A stretch of 64,000 bases of DNA. It comes from Babylonia areolata. Taxonomy: Eukaryota > Mollusca > Gastropoda > Neogastropoda > Buccinidae. The notes under the pieces are model-generated. The model was not told the DNA's origin and ran no database searches. It worked only from the letters and a program-made list of their open reading frames with translations. Positions 32,003 through 41,994 of this stretch are shown here, piece after piece; position 1 is the first letter of the stretch; each line of letters begins with the position of its first letter. The stretch spans positions 35,989,342 to 36,053,341 of the forward strand of contig NC_134878.1 in assembly GCF_041734735.1 (NCBI RefSeq). Direction: 5' to 3'. The position numbers and the translations under genes are program-made.

Positions 32003-33008
32003 TGTCACATCTCATGACAAAATCAGATATGAGTGCTAAACACCCTCGTTCACCCACCCCATCTAGCTAGAGAGCAGTGTGGGTTGTGCTGTTTGCACGA
32101 GATACTCAGTCTGTCTCGGTCTCAGTTCAGGCTGTCACTGAACTGAGATCAGCCTCTTCCTTGTTAACAAATGACAAGATTCTGGGCTTTTCGCCCGCGA
32201 CTGTCAGAGGAGGCAGCCGTGCCAGTCTTTGGCTCTCTTCAGGGCTGTTTGCCCGTCTGGACGCTTGTAGTGGAGATCACTTTCCTCCGAGTGGTCGTGG
32301 TCTCTGTGTTCTCTGTGTGAACTTCCAGCCTTGGGGTAGTGGTACCTCTCTGGAAGTGTTTTCAGTGTTCCCACTTTCGCGCTCATCCACTGACTTCCCT
32401 ACCCTTCCACTGACCCTCCACTGTCTCCCCGGGAACCCCTCTGCCTGCCTTTGGCTTCCTTAGTCCAGGCCTCCGTTGGCTGCTGCCGCCTGCCGTTGGC
32501 TGCCGTCGCCAGCGTTCTCTGGCCTGACGCTCAGCCGTCTGGGTGTTCGTCTCTTCGTCTTCGTCGTCACTGCTCTTCGTCTTCGTCGTCACTGTTCGTG
32601 TTCGTCGTCGCTGTTCTTCGTCTTCGTCGTCGCTGTTCTTCGTCGTCGTCACTCACTGTTCGTCTTAGTCGTCACTGTTCGTCTTCGTCGTCACTGTTCC
32701 TCGTCGTCGTCACTTACTGTTCGTCGTCGTCGTCACTACATCATTAACGTTGTGCTTGTTTCCTTATCTTAAAGCTCTGTTTTTTTTGTGTGTGGGTTTT
32801 TTTTTGTGTGTGTGTGTTATTATTTATCCATTCTGTTATTTAAGTGTTGTTGCAGCTGGGGTTGTGGTTATTGTTTGTGGGCAAGCTAGGTGTGTGATTA
32901 AACAAATGTATGTGAACCCTGAATTGTTGTAGTCTGTGTTTGTGTTGTCTGGGTGTTAGTGCTGGGCTGGGTGGGGGTTTCTAGTCCGCTCTCTTATAGA
33001 GCGTGACA
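32003..33008 (+). repeat. 5' LTR, copy 2
   Basis: 1,006 bp, matching the 5' LTR of copy 1, including all five positions that separate 5' and 3' LTRs. The GTC/TTC-rich array is at about 32,548-32,737. Confidence 0.93.
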
Positions 33009-33307
33009 ATTTGGTGGAGATGCGGGGTACGTTAGGATAGAGTGGGAGGGGGGTGGGTGTAATCGTTTTGTCTGTTACCTGTGTACATATCCTGTTCCCA
33101 TTTGACGTTCTATGATATCTGATTAAAATTATGCTGTGTCACTGGAAGAATGTTTGGGTGAGGTTATGATAGACACCTTACCTGTTCAAAAAGTTAGCTG
33201 TTGTTCAGGCACTTGATTTCGGCTGTTGATTTTTGCCGAGTTTGGTTTGCCTTTCTCGCATTCTGCGAGGGAAAAAAAAAAAAAACAGAAAAAAAAGGGG
33301 GAAAAAA

Positions 33308-36300
33308 ATGCCCACTCGGCGACAAACGGCTGCGGCCGTCACTCCCGGGTCAAAGTCCCAGATGGATAAGTCGAGTACCTCTACTCCTTCTCAGACAGAT
33401 AAGTCAGGTTTGTCTGGATGGATACGGGGTCAACTGAAAGAGGATGACCCAGGTAATCTATCTGATGATGGAAGGAAAGGGGACACTGTTCCTCTATCTC
33501 ACCAGGATCCTTACACAAAATTCAAAGCCATGGGTGCTGACATGGGTTTGACTGGTGAGGCCCTTGCGCGGTTTGTGGTTGATGCCGCTGCTAAGGAGGA
33601 AGATCGCGCAAATAGGGAGGAAGAGCGCCGTTACAGGCGCTGGAGGGATCACAGGGAGGATGAATATAGGGAAGAGGAAAGACGGTATAGGGAGAAGAGG
33701 GATGAGGAGGATAGGCAGCGTTTTGAAAGGAAAATGGAGTTAAAGCAAGAAGAGGTCGAGGCTCAAATAAGCCAACCGTTTTCCCTTGCTCCCTACGATG
33801 GGAAGGACGACTTCGACGACTTCCTGACCCATTTTGAGAGGGTAGCGCTTCTCAATAAGTGGAAGCCAAGTTCATGGGCGGCTCGCTTAGTAACCTTGTT
33901 ACAAGGTCGAGCTAGGGACGCTTGTCTGCGAGTGCCTCCGGAGAGACTTCATGACTACGAGTCATTGAAAGCTGCTTTACTCCGCGAGTTTCGGCTAGAT
34001 GCCCATGCGTATTGTAAGCGTTTCCGATCGATGCGGAAGCTTACAGAAGAGACCTTTATCCAATTTCTGGAAAGGCTTAAGGTCTGTCTGTCTCGCTGGT
34101 GCACAGCTGCTGGTCGCGATTACGACAGTGCAGAGGACCTAAGGGACTTGTTCCTTCAAGAACAGTTCCTAGCTACCCTTAACCCTGACCTCGTCAGTGA
34201 GGTTAAGCGTGAAGAACCAGACAGGGTGGAGGATGTCGCACGCATTACCTCGAAGGTTGTCAGTGCCAGGAGAGCGGGACGGATGGCTGAGAGTGAAGCA
34301 CGAGCTTCCAGGAAATCCAGGGATCATGGTCTTGGTGCCAAACCTCATGCAGAGCAAAAGGCCGCATCTCTTGGACAAAGTAGTTCCGCTCTTATCGACA
34401 GCTCAAGGGGTGTCGAGAGCACTAGAGGAGTTACCTGTTTCCTCTGCGGGAAACTTGGACATGTGGCCAAAGAGTGCCGCCAGCGGAAGAAGGTTTCCCT
34501 TATAGCACAGCCGAGCTTTCTGCAGCAGGGTTCCCATTCCCCACCTCCATCTCTTTGTGTTTCCTGTGCGGCAAAGCAGTACTCACCACGATGTGAGGCT
34601 GTCATCAACGGGGTTTCAGTCCCGGCTTTGCGAGACACCGGAGCTCACATGGTTGTCGTTGCACGCCATCTGGTCAGTCCAGATTCTTTCACTGGAGCGA
34701 CTGTCCGTGTGGTGCTGGCCGAATCAAGATGCACCTCTGTCCTACCCATCGCCAGGGTAGATTTCCAGTCTCCTTTCGTGGAAGGCAGGCTAGACGTGGC
34801 AGTAATGGAGGCTCCTGTGGAAGAGGTCCTTATTGGGAATACTGCCTGGTGCGAGGATGGCACTTCAGTGCCCGTGCCCGTTTACTCGGACGCCAGTCTT
34901 GTGGGTGCTGTTGAGACGCGGGCCCAAGCAGCTGCCAGGGCTAAAGGGTTATCTCCCTTGCCTGTCAAGGACATCCAGATCCATGTGTCTAGACAGGACC
35001 TAGAGCATCAGCAGGATAGCGATCCTGACCTGTGTCAAGCTCGGGAGCTGGCTGTGTCTAAAGCCGTCAAAAAGACACGATCTAGAGAGGTCATGTACTT
35101 CAGGAAGCAGGGAATACTGATGCGGCGTTTCAAGGACCATCGGGGGGAAGCAACCCAAATCTGTGTTCCTAAGGAACTGCGTTCCACAGTGTTGCTTCTT
35201 GCCCATGAAGCCCCCATGTCGGGTCATCTTGGGGTTAAGCGCACGCAGGGAAGAGTTTTCCCACATTTCTACTGGCCTGGCATGTGTGCTGACATTCGGC
35301 GTTTCGTCCGTTCTTGTGACACATGCCAGAAGACGGTAGCTAAGGGTCGAGTCCCGAAAGTGCCACTCGTCAAGATGCCCCTCATTTCAGAGCCCTTCAG
35401 TCGAGTAGCTGTCGACATTGTAGGACCTATATCCCCTTCATCTGAGTCTGGCAAAAGGTACATTTTAACAATGGTCGACTATGCGACCAGGTACCCAGAA
35501 GCTGTCGCTCTCAAACACGTTTCGGCTGAAACTGTGGCTGAGGCGTTGTTCACCATGTGGACACGTACAGGTGTTCCTGCTGAGGTCTTGACTGATCGTG
35601 GTTCTCAGTTCACAGGCAGTGTCATGCAGGAAGTCTATCGCCTTCTGTCTGTGCGGGGCTTGACCACAACCCCCTACCACGCTCAGTGCAACGGGTTGGT
35701 GGAGCGTTTTAACGCTACTTTGAAGGCAATGCTGCGGAGACTATCACACGAGAAACCTCGAGCCTGGGACCGCTGGATTCCCGCTCTGTTATTTGCCTAC
35801 AGAGAAGTTCCCCAGGAGAGCACTGGCTACTCGCCTTTCGAGCTGCTCTATGGGAGAACAGTACGGGGTCCCATGCAGATCCTCAGAGAACACTGGCTCC
35901 ACCCTGAGAGGCCAGAAATTCAGACTGCTGCTGAATACGTGGTAGAACTGCGAAACAGAATCGCAGAGTCCTGTACCATTGCTCAGCAAAACCTCGAAAG
36001 GGCCTCAAGGCGGTACAAGGGTTATTTTGACGCCAAAGCAAAGCAAAGACAGTTCGCTGAGGGGAGCAAAGTACTTCTCCTTCGCCCCACCAAACAGAAC
36101 AAACTGGAACTTGAATGGCAGGGTCCATACACTGTTCTGCGTCGTGTGGGCATCGCAGATTATTGCGTTCAGATTGGCGAGAAAGAAAAGCTGTACCATG
36201 CCAATCTGTTGAAAGAATACATTGAGCGCACTCCTCGAGGGACTGTGGCTCTGGCTGTGATTGAAGACCCAGAGGTCTGGGAAGGAACGAGGACAGTGGA

Positions 36301-37759
36301 ACGCGACATTCCACTCATGCCCCTGGAGGCAACTGAAGGTTCAGAGGATGTTGTGCTGGCCGCTGATAACTCCTCACTGAAAGAGGCCATTCGTGAAATG
36401 ACTCGAGGGTTTAGGGACGTTCTCACTGACTTGCCTGCCTGTACGAACCTCGAGACATGCACGCTCAATCTCACCTCCGACACCCCTATTAGGGCTAAGC
36501 AGTATCCACTGCCCTACTCCCAACGTGAGACGATTCAAGAGGAGGTCCAACAAATGTTGAAGATGGGCGTGATAGAGCCATCCTCGTCCCCATACTCCTC
36601 TCCTATCGTCCTCGTAAAGAAGAAAGATGGAAAGGTACGGTTTTGCGTCGATTTCCGTCGCATCAATAAGATAACCGTGTTTGATGCTGAACTAATGCCA
36701 GATGTAGAGGCACTGTTTTCCCGGTTATCAGGGAAAAAGGTGTTCTCGAAGTTAGACCTTTCAAAGGGGTACTGGCAGATCCCCATGGTGGAAGCTGATC
36801 GCCCTAAAACAGCTTTCACTACTCCTCAGGGACACTTCCAGTGGTGTGTAATGCCGTTTGGCCTCAAAACTGCTGGCGCAGTATTTTCCCGCATGATGCG
36901 GAAGTTAGTACTGCCTCTCAACAGCCCGGACGTGGACAACTTCATGGACGATGTTCTTATCTCCTCCGCCGATGAAACACGGCATCTAAGGCTCTTATGC
37001 AGCGTGTTTTCCCGGTTGCGTGATTGCAAACTGACAGCACGGCCCTCCAAATGTTTTCTCGGCCACAGGGAGTTAGACTATCTGGGTCACCATGTGGGTG
37101 CTGGGAAAATTTGGCCAGATGCAGAAAAAATGGAGAAGATCCGAGAATCACCTCGTCCCTGTACGAAACGACAGCTCCGAGGGTTTCTGGGCCTCGTGGG
37201 GTTCTACAGGAGGTTCGTTCCTCAGTTTGCGGAAATCGCTCTTCCCTTGACTGAGAAAACCAAGAGCAAGGAGCCAAACAAAGTTATCTGGGATGAGTAC
37301 TGCGAGAGAGCTTTTCTGCAGCTCAAACAAATCCTCTGCAGTAGGCCAGTTTGCTGTCTCCCCGATCTGTCCAAGCCTTTCATACTGCGGACTGACGCTT
37401 CGAACGTGGGGTTGGGAGCTCTTCTGCTCCAAGATCAAGGTATGGGTGCTCAACCAGTGGCGTGTGCCAGTAAGAAATTGAGCCCAGCCGAACGCAATTA
37501 CCCCACAATTGAAAAGGAATGCCTGGCTCTTGTGTGGGGTATTCAGAGGTTTGAACCCTACCTCTACGGGAAGGAGTTTGTCGTCCAGGTGGACCATGCA
37601 CCGCTGCAATATCTAGACAAGGCCAAAACGGTCAGCGGCAGACTGACGCGCTGGGCTCTACAGTTGCAGCCTTTCTCGTTCAGGGTGCAAGCCATTCCTG
37701 GCAAAGAAAACGTTGGTGCTGACTTCCTCAGTCGTCTGCCAGAGTTGGATGAAATATGA
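33308..37759 (+). CDS. Gag-Pol polyprotein of the LTR element, copy 2
   Basis: A 1,483-residue ORF from ATG 33,308, with the domain order and motifs of the copy-1 protein: CCHC knuckle, RDTGAH protease, integrase with H-H-C-C and D-D-E blocks, GPY-type module, RT with FMDD, RNase H. The two proteins differ at one position that I noticed, in the RNase H region. The A-rich leader upstream is one base longer than in copy 1, which is why the upstream frame differs and why the ATG at MPTRRQ is the better start in both copies. Confidence 0.93.
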   Translation: MPTRRQTAAAVTPGSKSQMDKSSTSTPSQTDKSGLSGWIRGQLKEDDPGNLSDDGRKGDTVPLSHQDPYTKFKAMGADMGLTGEALARFVVDAAAKEEDRANREEERRYRRWRDHREDEYREEERRYREKRDEEDRQRFERKMELKQEEVEAQISQPFSLAPYDGKDDFDDFLTHFERVALLNKWKPSSWAARLVTLLQGRARDACLRVPPERLHDYESLKAALLREFRLDAHAYCKRFRSMRKLTEETFIQFLERLKVCLSRWCTAAGRDYDSAEDLRDLFLQEQFLATLNPDLVSEVKREEPDRVEDVARITSKVVSARRAGRMAESEARASRKSRDHGLGAKPHAEQKAASLGQSSSALIDSSRGVESTRGVTCFLCGKLGHVAKECRQRKKVSLIAQPSFLQQGSHSPPPSLCVSCAAKQYSPRCEAVINGVSVPALRDTGAHMVVVARHLVSPDSFTGATVRVVLAESRCTSVLPIARVDFQSPFVEGRLDVAVMEAPVEEVLIGNTAWCEDGTSVPVPVYSDASLVGAVETRAQAAARAKGLSPLPVKDIQIHVSRQDLEHQQDSDPDLCQARELAVSKAVKKTRSREVMYFRKQGILMRRFKDHRGEATQICVPKELRSTVLLLAHEAPMSGHLGVKRTQGRVFPHFYWPGMCADIRRFVRSCDTCQKTVAKGRVPKVPLVKMPLISEPFSRVAVDIVGPISPSSESGKRYILTMVDYATRYPEAVALKHVSAETVAEALFTMWTRTGVPAEVLTDRGSQFTGSVMQEVYRLLSVRGLTTTPYHAQCNGLVERFNATLKAMLRRLSHEKPRAWDRWIPALLFAYREVPQESTGYSPFELLYGRTVRGPMQILREHWLHPERPEIQTAAEYVVELRNRIAESCTIAQQNLERASRRYKGYFDAKAKQRQFAEGSKVLLLRPTKQNKLELEWQGPYTVLRRVGIADYCVQIGEKEKLYHANLLKEYIERTPRGTVALAVIEDPEVWEGTRTVERDIPLMPLEATEGSEDVVLAADNSSLKEAIREMTRGFRDVLTDLPACTNLETCTLNLTSDTPIRAKQYPLPYSQRETIQEEVQQMLKMGVIEPSSSPYSSPIVLVKKKDGKVRFCVDFRRINKITVFDAELMPDVEALFSRLSGKKVFSKLDLSKGYWQIPMVEADRPKTAFTTPQGHFQWCVMPFGLKTAGAVFSRMMRKLVLPLNSPDVDNFMDDVLISSADETRHLRLLCSVFSRLRDCKLTARPSKCFLGHRELDYLGHHVGAGKIWPDAEKMEKIRESPRPCTKRQLRGFLGLVGFYRRFVPQFAEIALPLTEKTKSKEPNKVIWDEYCERAFLQLKQILCSRPVCCLPDLSKPFILRTDASNVGLGALLLQDQGMGAQPVACASKKLSPAERNYPTIEKECLALVWGIQRFEPYLYGKEFVVQVDHAPLQYLDKAKTVSGRLTRWALQLQPFSFRVQAIPGKENVGADFLSRLPELDEI

Positions 37760-38111
37760 TCTGAATACGGCCCAGTTTGAGTGTTAACACCTGAATGAGG
37801 CAGCTGTATACTGGCCATGTGTATCTTTTAATACTACTTATTAGTTGGTAAGGTTGGCAATTCTATAATTTGCAATTCATCCTGTTATTCCAGACTTCAT
37901 AGTTTTGATGATGATGTTGTTGTTTTTTCATTTAATTGTTTTGCCTTTTCCTTACATTTAGTTTCAGGAGGGCAGTGTCTTGTCATATGTCTCTGTTTGA
38001 GAGGACATTGTGGATGATACGGCAGTGGGAATGTGTGTTATTGTGTTTGTCATTCTGTGTGACATGTTTATAATTAAGTTTCAATCTTCGTTTGAACTTG
38101 AGGGGGGCTGT

Positions 38112-39118
38112 TGTCACATCTCATGACAAAATCAGATATGAGTGCTAAACCCCCTCGTTCCCCCACCCCATCTAGCTAGAGAGCAGTGTGGGTTGTGCTG
38201 TTTGCACGAGATACTCAGTCTGTCTCGGTCTCAGTGCAGGCTGTCACTGAACTGAGATCAGCCTCTTCCTTGTTAACAAATGACAAGATTCTGGGCTTTT
38301 CGCCCGCGACTGTCAGAGGAGGCAGCCGTGCCAGTCTTTGGCTCTCTTCAGGGCTGTTTGCCCGTCTGGACGCTTGTAGTGGGGATCACTTTCCTCCGAG
38401 TGGTCGTGGTCTCTGTGTTCTCTGTGTGAACTTCCAGCCTTGGGGTAGTGGTACCTCTCTGGAAGTGTTTTCAGTGTTCCCACTTTCGCGCTCATCCACT
38501 GACTTCCCTACCCTTCCACTGACCCTCCACTGTCTCCCCGGGAACCCCTCTGCCTGCCTTTGGCTTCCTTAGTCCAGGCCTCCGTTGGCTGCTGCCGCCT
38601 GCCGCTGGCTGCCGTCGCCAGCGTTCTCTGGCCTGACGCTCAGCCGTCTGGGTGTTCGTCTCTTCGTCTTCGTCGTCACTGCTCTTCGTCTTCGTCGTCA
38701 CTGTTCGTGTTCGTCGTCGCTGTTCTTCGTCTTCGTCGTCGCTGTTCTTCGTCGTCGTCACTCACTGTTCGTCTTAGTCGTCACTGTTCGTCTTCGTCGT
38801 CACTGTTCCTCGTCGTCGTCACTTACTGTTCGTCGTCGTCGTCACTACATCATTAACGTTGTGCTTGTTTCCTTATCTTAAAGCTCTGTTTTTTTTTGTG
38901 TGTTGGGTTTTTTTTTTGTGTGTGTGTTATTATTTATCCATTCTGTTATTTAAGTGTTGTTGCAGCTGGGGTTGTGGTTATTGTTTGTGGGCAAGCTAGG
39001 TGTGTGATTAAACAAATGTATGTGAACCCTGAATTGTTGTAGTCTGTGTTTGTGTTGTCTGGGTGTTAGTGCTGGGCTGGGTGGGGGTTTCTAGTCCGCT
39101 CTCTTATAGAGCGTGACA
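38112..39118 (+). repeat. 3' LTR, copy 2
   Basis: 1,007 bp, preceded by the same purine tract as in copy 1 and followed by ACCGC (39,119-39,123). It matches the 3' LTR of copy 1. Confidence 0.93.
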
Positions 39119-39225
39119 ACCGCCTTCATCATTTTGAAGATTCTGTAGACTATAAGGGGGGTTTGCGTGTTTTGTGGATTCATGAGGTAGAGGTTTCTGG
39201 GCCAGGGGATGGGGGGTGAGGTATG
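39119..39225 (-). mobile_element. 5' tip of LINE-A, copy 2
   Basis: Duplicate of 26,991-27,097, with the ATG at 39,183-39,181 and the first ~20 codons of the LINE-A ORF. Confidence 0.75.
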
Positions 39226-40405
39226 GGGGCGGGGGGGAGGGGGGGGGGGGGGGGGGGGGGGGGGAGGTAATCAGATTCGGGATTTGAAGCCTTCCAGGGT
39301 TATGCTGAGAGCAGTCTCAGCAGGAAGGCTGTTCCAGTTTGATACTGTTCGAGGGAAGAAAGACTTTTGCCTGTACAGCGTCCTGCAGTTGGAGAGGTGG
39401 TATGCTGCTGGATGCGATCCTCGGGTCCCAGTGGATGCTGAAGGATTTTGAGAGGGCTTGTGGCATGTGTTGATGATAAGACTGCCGCTATGGAACTTAT
39501 AGAAGTTAATCAGTCTTGCCTTTCTCCTTCGCTCTTTGAGGGGAGACCACTGAAGAGTCTCCATCATGTCTTGCACACTGGATGTTTTCCTGTGTCGATG
39601 GGTCGCCCAGCGAGCAGCCCGGCGTTGTACTGCCTCAAGTTTATTGATATCCTTCTCTGTATAGGGGTCCCACACAGAGCTGGCATACTCCAAGGTTGGG
39701 CGGACCAGTGTTTGGTAGGCTTGCTGTTTGATGCGCTGGGAGCCTACTTTCAGGTTCCGTCTTAGTAGGCCTAAGGTCTTGTTGGCTCAGTTGGAGACAT
39801 TGGAGATGTGGGGGGTCCATCTAAGGTCAGAGGTGATGGTGATGCCGAGGTATTTGGATTTACTGACTACATCAAGGGTGTGGCCACGAAGGGTGTACTC
39901 TGATGGTAGGGGGTCTCTCTTCCGGCTCACTCGCAGGGTCTGACATTTGATTGGATGGAAGCTCATAAGCCACTTCTGCTCCCATTCTGCAAGGCAATCC
40001 AGATCCTTTTGTAGGGCTTGCTGGTCGCTGGTGGAGGAGATGGTTTTGTGGCACAGGGTATCATCAGCAAAGAGACGAGCAGTGGAGGACAGTCCAGTCG
40101 GCATGTCGTTGATGTAGAGCAGGAACAGGCAAGGCCCAAGAACAGATCCTTGTGGGACTCCAGATTCTACAGGAACAGGACTGGAAGTGGCTCCATCCAC
40201 CACTACAGACTGCTGTCTATCTGATAGGAACTTCCTGATCCAGGTGTGAACTTTCTCTGTGATGCCAGTGGAGTGGATCTTGTGGAGCAGAAGGGAGTGG
40301 CAGACTTTATCGAACTGTTTTGGGGTTTTGGGGATCTGAATTTGTCTCGTGCTATGCAGCTGATCCCCGAGGTGCACGCGAGACAGGGTTTTGTTAGTAG
40401 GATTT
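39226..40405 (-). mobile_element. LINE-C: CR1-like LINE, 5'-truncated
   Basis: Minus-strand RT with FDKVCHSLLLHKIHSTGI, VPQGSVLGPCLFLLYINDMP, LFADDT and KYLGITITSDLRW at about 40,370-39,790. The C-terminal part (MEYASSVWDPYTEKD, FFPRTVSNWNSLP) follows in another frame at 39,693-39,271, so there is a frame change or stop near 39,790. The endonuclease is absent; the 5' side stops near 40,405 where repeat Y starts. Motifs fit the CR1/L2 (Jockey-superfamily) group. The part below 39,877 is shared with copy 1; the rest is unique. The C-rich end corresponds to the plus-strand G tract at 39,226-39,266. Confidence 0.85.
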
Positions 40406-40407
40406 TG

Positions 40408-40700
40408 TTCTGAAACAGTAGAAACTGACTTGACTTCGCCTTCTTGTTTCTGGTTCCGTGACAAATGAAAATGTTTGCACGACGAACAAGTTCAACTTTC
40501 GCGCTACTTATCAGTTGTCCAGTTTTTTGTTGTTGTTGTTGTTGTTTTAAAAAACAACAACAACAACTCTTTCGGTTCTTCAACTTTCATGGATTCAAGC
40601 GCACTTTCAGTTTCAGCGGACAGTCGCCATGCTGCCTTGTCCGAACGTCCCAGGATGAAGGGGCTGAACTTTTCTTTGACTTCCTAACGAACAAGGTCTA
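40408..40700 (+). repeat. Low-copy repeat Y, copy 3 (right part only)
   Basis: This matches 8,630-8,895: 'agaaactgacttgacttcgc', 'tttctggttccg', 'atggattcaagcgcactttc' and the terminal 'taacgaacaaggtc'. It carries an extra (GTT)n/(AAC)n palindromic insert (about 40,527-40,566). It is non-coding. Confidence 0.7.
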
Positions 40701-41542
40701 TAAAGTCCACTCGTAGTATTGATTTTAGTATTTTCCGAAAAAGACCACTTGGGCGAATGAACATAGTGAAAGCCCTGTACACTGAGAGTAAAACACACAA
40801 GCTTTTTATGTATTGAATATAATGTCAAAATGTAATGCCGTTTAAGATGAGAAAGATCAGTTTAAAGCAAATGAAGTCCCCTAGCATTAATTACAGATTA
40901 ATTTCCCTTTTTTTTTTACTATCTGCAGCAAAGACATGCACCAGAAATATAACTTCCATGCTTAGCAAAAGAAGTTCCTGTTTGAACAAAAAATGATAAA
41001 AATGACTGCTCTTGTTGTTGTGTCGAATATCCGATCAAATGCCAAGTTTGGAGAATTTAAAACAACAACAACAACCCCCCCCCCCCCCCCCCCCCCCCAA
41101 GTAAATTCAGTTTGCATATAATTTAGCTTAATTTTGTTTTCTGTTGTTTTTTTTATGCCCATCCCAGATGTGCAATATTGTTTTAAACAAGATGACTGAA
41201 AAGAACTGAATTTTTCCTATATTACCGGGCAAATTTGGTGTCAACTGACAAAGTATTTGCAGAGAAAATGGCAATGTTAAGGTTTACCACGGACACACAC
41301 ACACACACACACACACAGACAACCGAACACCGGGTTAAAACATACTCACTTTGTTTACAAAAGTGAGTCAAAAATCTGTTTGAAGAAAAATGCGGTTCGT
41401 TTTTCGCCAAATTGATGAAACGAAATAACACAAAATCATTTCCACTGGTGACCAAAAAAATTAAAAGATCAGAAGGGAAGCAAAATATAATAATAAAAAA
41501 AAGGGGGGGGGGGCATAGTTAAGGAAAAAAAGGCAATGTCAG
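40701..41542. other. Intergenic stretch upstream of the tRNA gene
   Basis: No gene is seen. It holds an (ACA)n-C tract (41,063-41,098), a (CA)n tract (41,292-41,318) and a G tract (41,504-41,513). Confidence 0.5.
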
Positions 41543-41614
41543 GGGCTCGTCCGGGATTCGAACCCGGGACCTCTCGCACCCAAAGCGAGAATCATACCCC
41601 TAGACCAACGAGCC
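41543..41614 (-). tRNA. tRNA-Pro (anticodon UGG)
   Basis: The minus strand reads a 72-nt cloverleaf: acceptor GGCTCGT pairing with ACGAGCC, D arm with TGGTCTAGGGG (A box), anticodon stem CTCGC/GCGAG with loop TTTGGGT and hence anticodon TGG, and T arm with GGTTCGAATCC (B box). The discriminator is C, as expected for eukaryotic tRNA-Pro. There is no intron. An A run on the plus strand at 41,524-41,531 gives a T-run RNA polymerase III terminator just downstream. Unlike the SINE heads in the window it has all stems intact, so it should be a real gene. Confidence 0.96.
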
Positions 41615-41664
41615 ACTTATTTACTATGTGTTTAAGATAGATATGAATGCATGATCATTGATTT

Positions 41665-41694
41665 GATTGGTTGCTAAGAGAAAGCGTATAAATA
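41665..41694 (+). promoter_or_regulatory. Candidate promoter motifs of the CFAP95 homologue
   Basis: An inverted CCAAT box (GATTGG, 41,665-41,670), an RFX X-box-like word (GTTGCTAAGAGAAAG, 41,670-41,684) and TATAAATA (41,687-41,694) lie about 300 bp before the start codon. RFX sites commonly drive ciliary genes, so the combination is suggestive, but the X-box match is imperfect and the transcription start is unknown. Confidence 0.3.
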
Positions 41695-41994
41695 CATTGG
41701 TACTGTGGAATGGCTTTCTTTTCTCCCCCCCCCCGCCCCCCCATTGTTTCCAAGTGAAGAAGCACATTCTGGTGGTATAAAAACATATTTTAACAACTTT
41801 CAAAGTCTCTTCCACTGCAAATTGTATGTTTGTTAAAATAATACGCTCGAAAACTTTCGCTGTTTTTTGTTTTCGTTTAGTGGACGAACACAGATGACGA
41901 CGTAAATCGACTACTTCCGCTGTCAATGTGGATGGTGTCAGGTTGGTGACTCGTCTTGAGTGTTGTCTGCTCCCAAAGCAATCAACATCTCAGC

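Larger units (their letters stand above)
32003..39118 (+). mobile_element. Whole-looking Ty3-like (Gmr1-like) LTR retrotransposon, copy 2
   Basis: 7,116 bp, nearly identical to the element at 19,876-26,990, with the same ACCGC flanks (31,998-32,002 and 39,119-39,123). Because each LTR matches its positional partner in copy 1 rather than its own mate, this copy arose with the 12.13-kb duplication and not by a separate insertion. It is a fossil that looks whole, with no obvious break. Confidence 0.93.
27744..39877. repeat. 12.13-kb tandem duplication, copy 2
   Basis: This is the direct repeat of 15,617-27,746. The right limit is at 39,872-39,877, after which the LINE-C sequence continues uniquely (ggtgtggccacgaag). 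Gene content is the same as copy 1 except that it starts inside the RTE-like RT. Confidence 0.93.

Noticed and set aside
32003-39118. Second LTR element as an independent insertion
   Set aside because: Same target-site duplication, same LINE-A codon and position-specific LTR states show it was copied with the surrounding block.
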